Below are positions 5,048-6,104 of a stretch of DNA of 6,104 nt, piece by piece. The stretch comes from an uncultured Lentisphaeria bacterium. Lineage in GTDB: Bacteria > Verrucomicrobiota > Lentisphaeria > JABSQK01 > CAJWLW01. Location: the NCBI GenBank assembly GCA_913042885.1, contig CAJWLW010000296.1:1-6104 (forward strand). The letters run 5' to 3'. Under the pieces are notes generated by a model that was not told the DNA's origin, did no database searches, and saw only the letters and a list, made by a program, of their open reading frames with translations. Each line of letters begins with the position of its first letter. Within the stretch, counting starts at the first letter, position 1. A program made the position numbers and the translations under genes.

Positions 5048-6104
5048 CTAGGTGAGCAAGCGCCCGGCCGCGTCGCTCGGCCCACTTTTGATCGGTCGAT
5101 GCACCTTGAGCTTTTCGCCGACAGCGACGCCGGCGTCGTGGACGTGCGGATTGACAGTGCTGCCGACGGTTCGGGTCGAGACGTGCGGGTTGTGCGCCTT
5201 GAAGAAGGCGTCCAGGCTCGGGTCACCGGTCCAAACCAGCGCCTTCTCGGTTGCCAGCGCGTGGCGTTCGGCGTCGAGCTTGCTGCGGAAGCCGGCGTAG
5301 ACGCCGCGCAGAAATGACGCTTTGTCGCGGCGCCCTTTGGCGTTTGGGCGGCTTTCCTTGAACACCTGCCACTCGCGCTCGCCTTGGCGCAGGAGGAAGT
5401 AGAAAACGTATTCTGCCATGTCCAGGTTCTGTTCCGTGCCGTACAGTTCGATCTGGCGATTGCCGTCCTGCAGCATTTCGTGTTGGCCGCAGTAAACATG
5501 GGCGACGTAATGAACGAAGTAGAAATCACTCACCAGGTTGGCTACCGCCCAGACATGTGCCGGGATGCGCTTGTACATCGATCCGACCTTGCGGAAGCGG
5601 TGGGAGCGTGTTGCTGCCGACTCGATCATCCGGACGTTGTAGCGCAGTGCCAGTTCATGTGCTTTGGCCAGGGCCCTTTCCGCTTCGTGATGATTCGTTG
5701 ACTGCCCGAGTGCAAGCAGTTTTTCGATCTTGCGGCGCATTGAGTCGACGGCTTCCGGCTGGTCGGCCAAACGCATGGTGGCGTCCGGCTCGATGCCGAG
5801 CAGTGCGCAGGCACGTTTGAATACCGGTCCGTGATCCGTTTCGCTGCTGGTCACAAAAACTTCATCGACGACCTGGTGCGCCATCTCGTGTTTCAGCACG
5901 GCAACAACATCGCTCCAGCAGCCGCGTCGGAATAGCAATCCGGAAAGAATGATCTGGCGTCGGTCGCGGTTCCAATAGCCGAGGGTGCGAGTCAGATGGT
6001 CTTCGATCACCAGTCCAGGTGTCTGCAGTGTGGCGAGGGCCGGGGTTGCTTCGCGAATATCCTCGTACTCTTCGATGACGCTGTACAGCCAGCCGCGAGT
6101 GATG
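5048..6104 (-). CDS. SprT-like metalloprotease-domain protein with DUF2786 domain (5' end outside window)
   Basis: The minus-strand frame is open from the right edge to TAG at 5048-5050, giving at least 351 residues. I treat it as partial because coding continues upstream of the GTG at 6008-6010 and that upstream part fits the SprT fold. Numbering from the first full codon (6101-6103), an SprT-like domain covers about 20-100. It has a strand-like RLG-W-type region (TLGYWNRDRRQIILS), then HEMAH (72-76) with zinc histidines and catalytic glutamate, and HGPVFKRAC (His91 as probable third ligand). A DUF2786 helical domain covers about 119-161, with KIEKLLALGQS and HHEAERALAKAHELALRYN as its signature. 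The remaining 190 residues contain a YxTEQNLDMAEYVFYFLL-like helix and a tail with DAG-x-AxGE-KLxVHRPI. SprT/Spartan-type domains are linked to cleavage of DNA-protein crosslinks, but this bacterial fusion has no role I know. The next gene lies 267 bases downstream. Confidence 0.83.
   Translation of the reverse strand, partial: ITRGWLYSVIEEYEDIREATPALATLQTPGLVIEDHLTRTLGYWNRDRRQIILSGLLFRRGCWSDVVAVLKHEMAHQVVDEVFVTSSETDHGPVFKRACALLGIEPDATMRLADQPEAVDSMRRKIEKLLALGQSTNHHEAERALAKAHELALRYNVRMIESAATRSHRFRKVGSMYKRIPAHVWAVANLVSDFYFVHYVAHVYCGQHEMLQDGNRQIELYGTEQNLDMAEYVFYFLLRQGEREWQVFKESRPNAKGRRDKASFLRGVYAGFRSKLDAERHALATEKALVWTGDPSLDAFFKAHNPHVSTRTVGSTVNPHVHDAGVAVGEKLKVHRPIKSGPSDAAGRLLT

Noticed and set aside
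6008..6010. GTG as the true start of the SprT-like gene
   Set aside because: The frame continues without a stop to the window edge, and the upstream residues (LQTPGLVIEDHL region) fit the start of an SprT-like fold, so the gene is more likely truncated by the window.

Overview
This is a compact, GC-rich bacterial chromosomal window with five protein-coding genes. Two are on the plus strand at the left: the 3' end of an M20-family amidohydrolase, followed by pyrD. Three complete genes and one partial gene run on the minus strand. In transcription order from the right edge these are an SprT-like/DUF2786 protein cut by the window end, a LysM + YkuD L,D-transpeptidase, accA, and an M48 STE24-type membrane metallopeptidase. 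The two groups converge, with only 37 bases between the pyrD stop and the M48 stop. I saw no tRNA, rRNA, CRISPR array, insertion sequence or phage gene.

The organism is Gram-negative-like. PyrD is the class 2, membrane-associated, quinone-linked form, which implies a respiratory chain. From memory of the families, PyrD reads most like Bacteroidota enzymes, while AccA and the LysM-YkuD protein read like Verrucomicrobiota/Kiritimatiellota/Lentisphaerota proteins. A PVC-type or neighbouring FCB-type bacterium is my best guess, but this is inference and needs a database search.

The plus-strand pair overlaps by 11 bases and is probably translationally coupled. On the minus strand, accA and the M48 gene are 19 bases apart and the L,D-transpeptidase lies 59 bases upstream of accA, so these three probably form one transcription unit. 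It would cover cell-envelope work: peptidoglycan cross-linking, the committed step of fatty acid synthesis, and membrane proteolysis. A reasonable promoter lies about 60 bases upstream of the L,D-transpeptidase start, in the only sizeable gap (4781-5047). That gap also holds direct and inverted repeats that could be regulator sites, plus a terminator-like hairpin behind the SprT-like gene.

Most of the window is conserved housekeeping or envelope biology, and I do not see a clear undescribed multi-gene system. The least understood element is the SprT-like metalloprotease fused to DUF2786 and a conserved C-terminal region. The most striking sequence oddity is a glutamine where AccA normally has proline in its DTPGAYPG motif.
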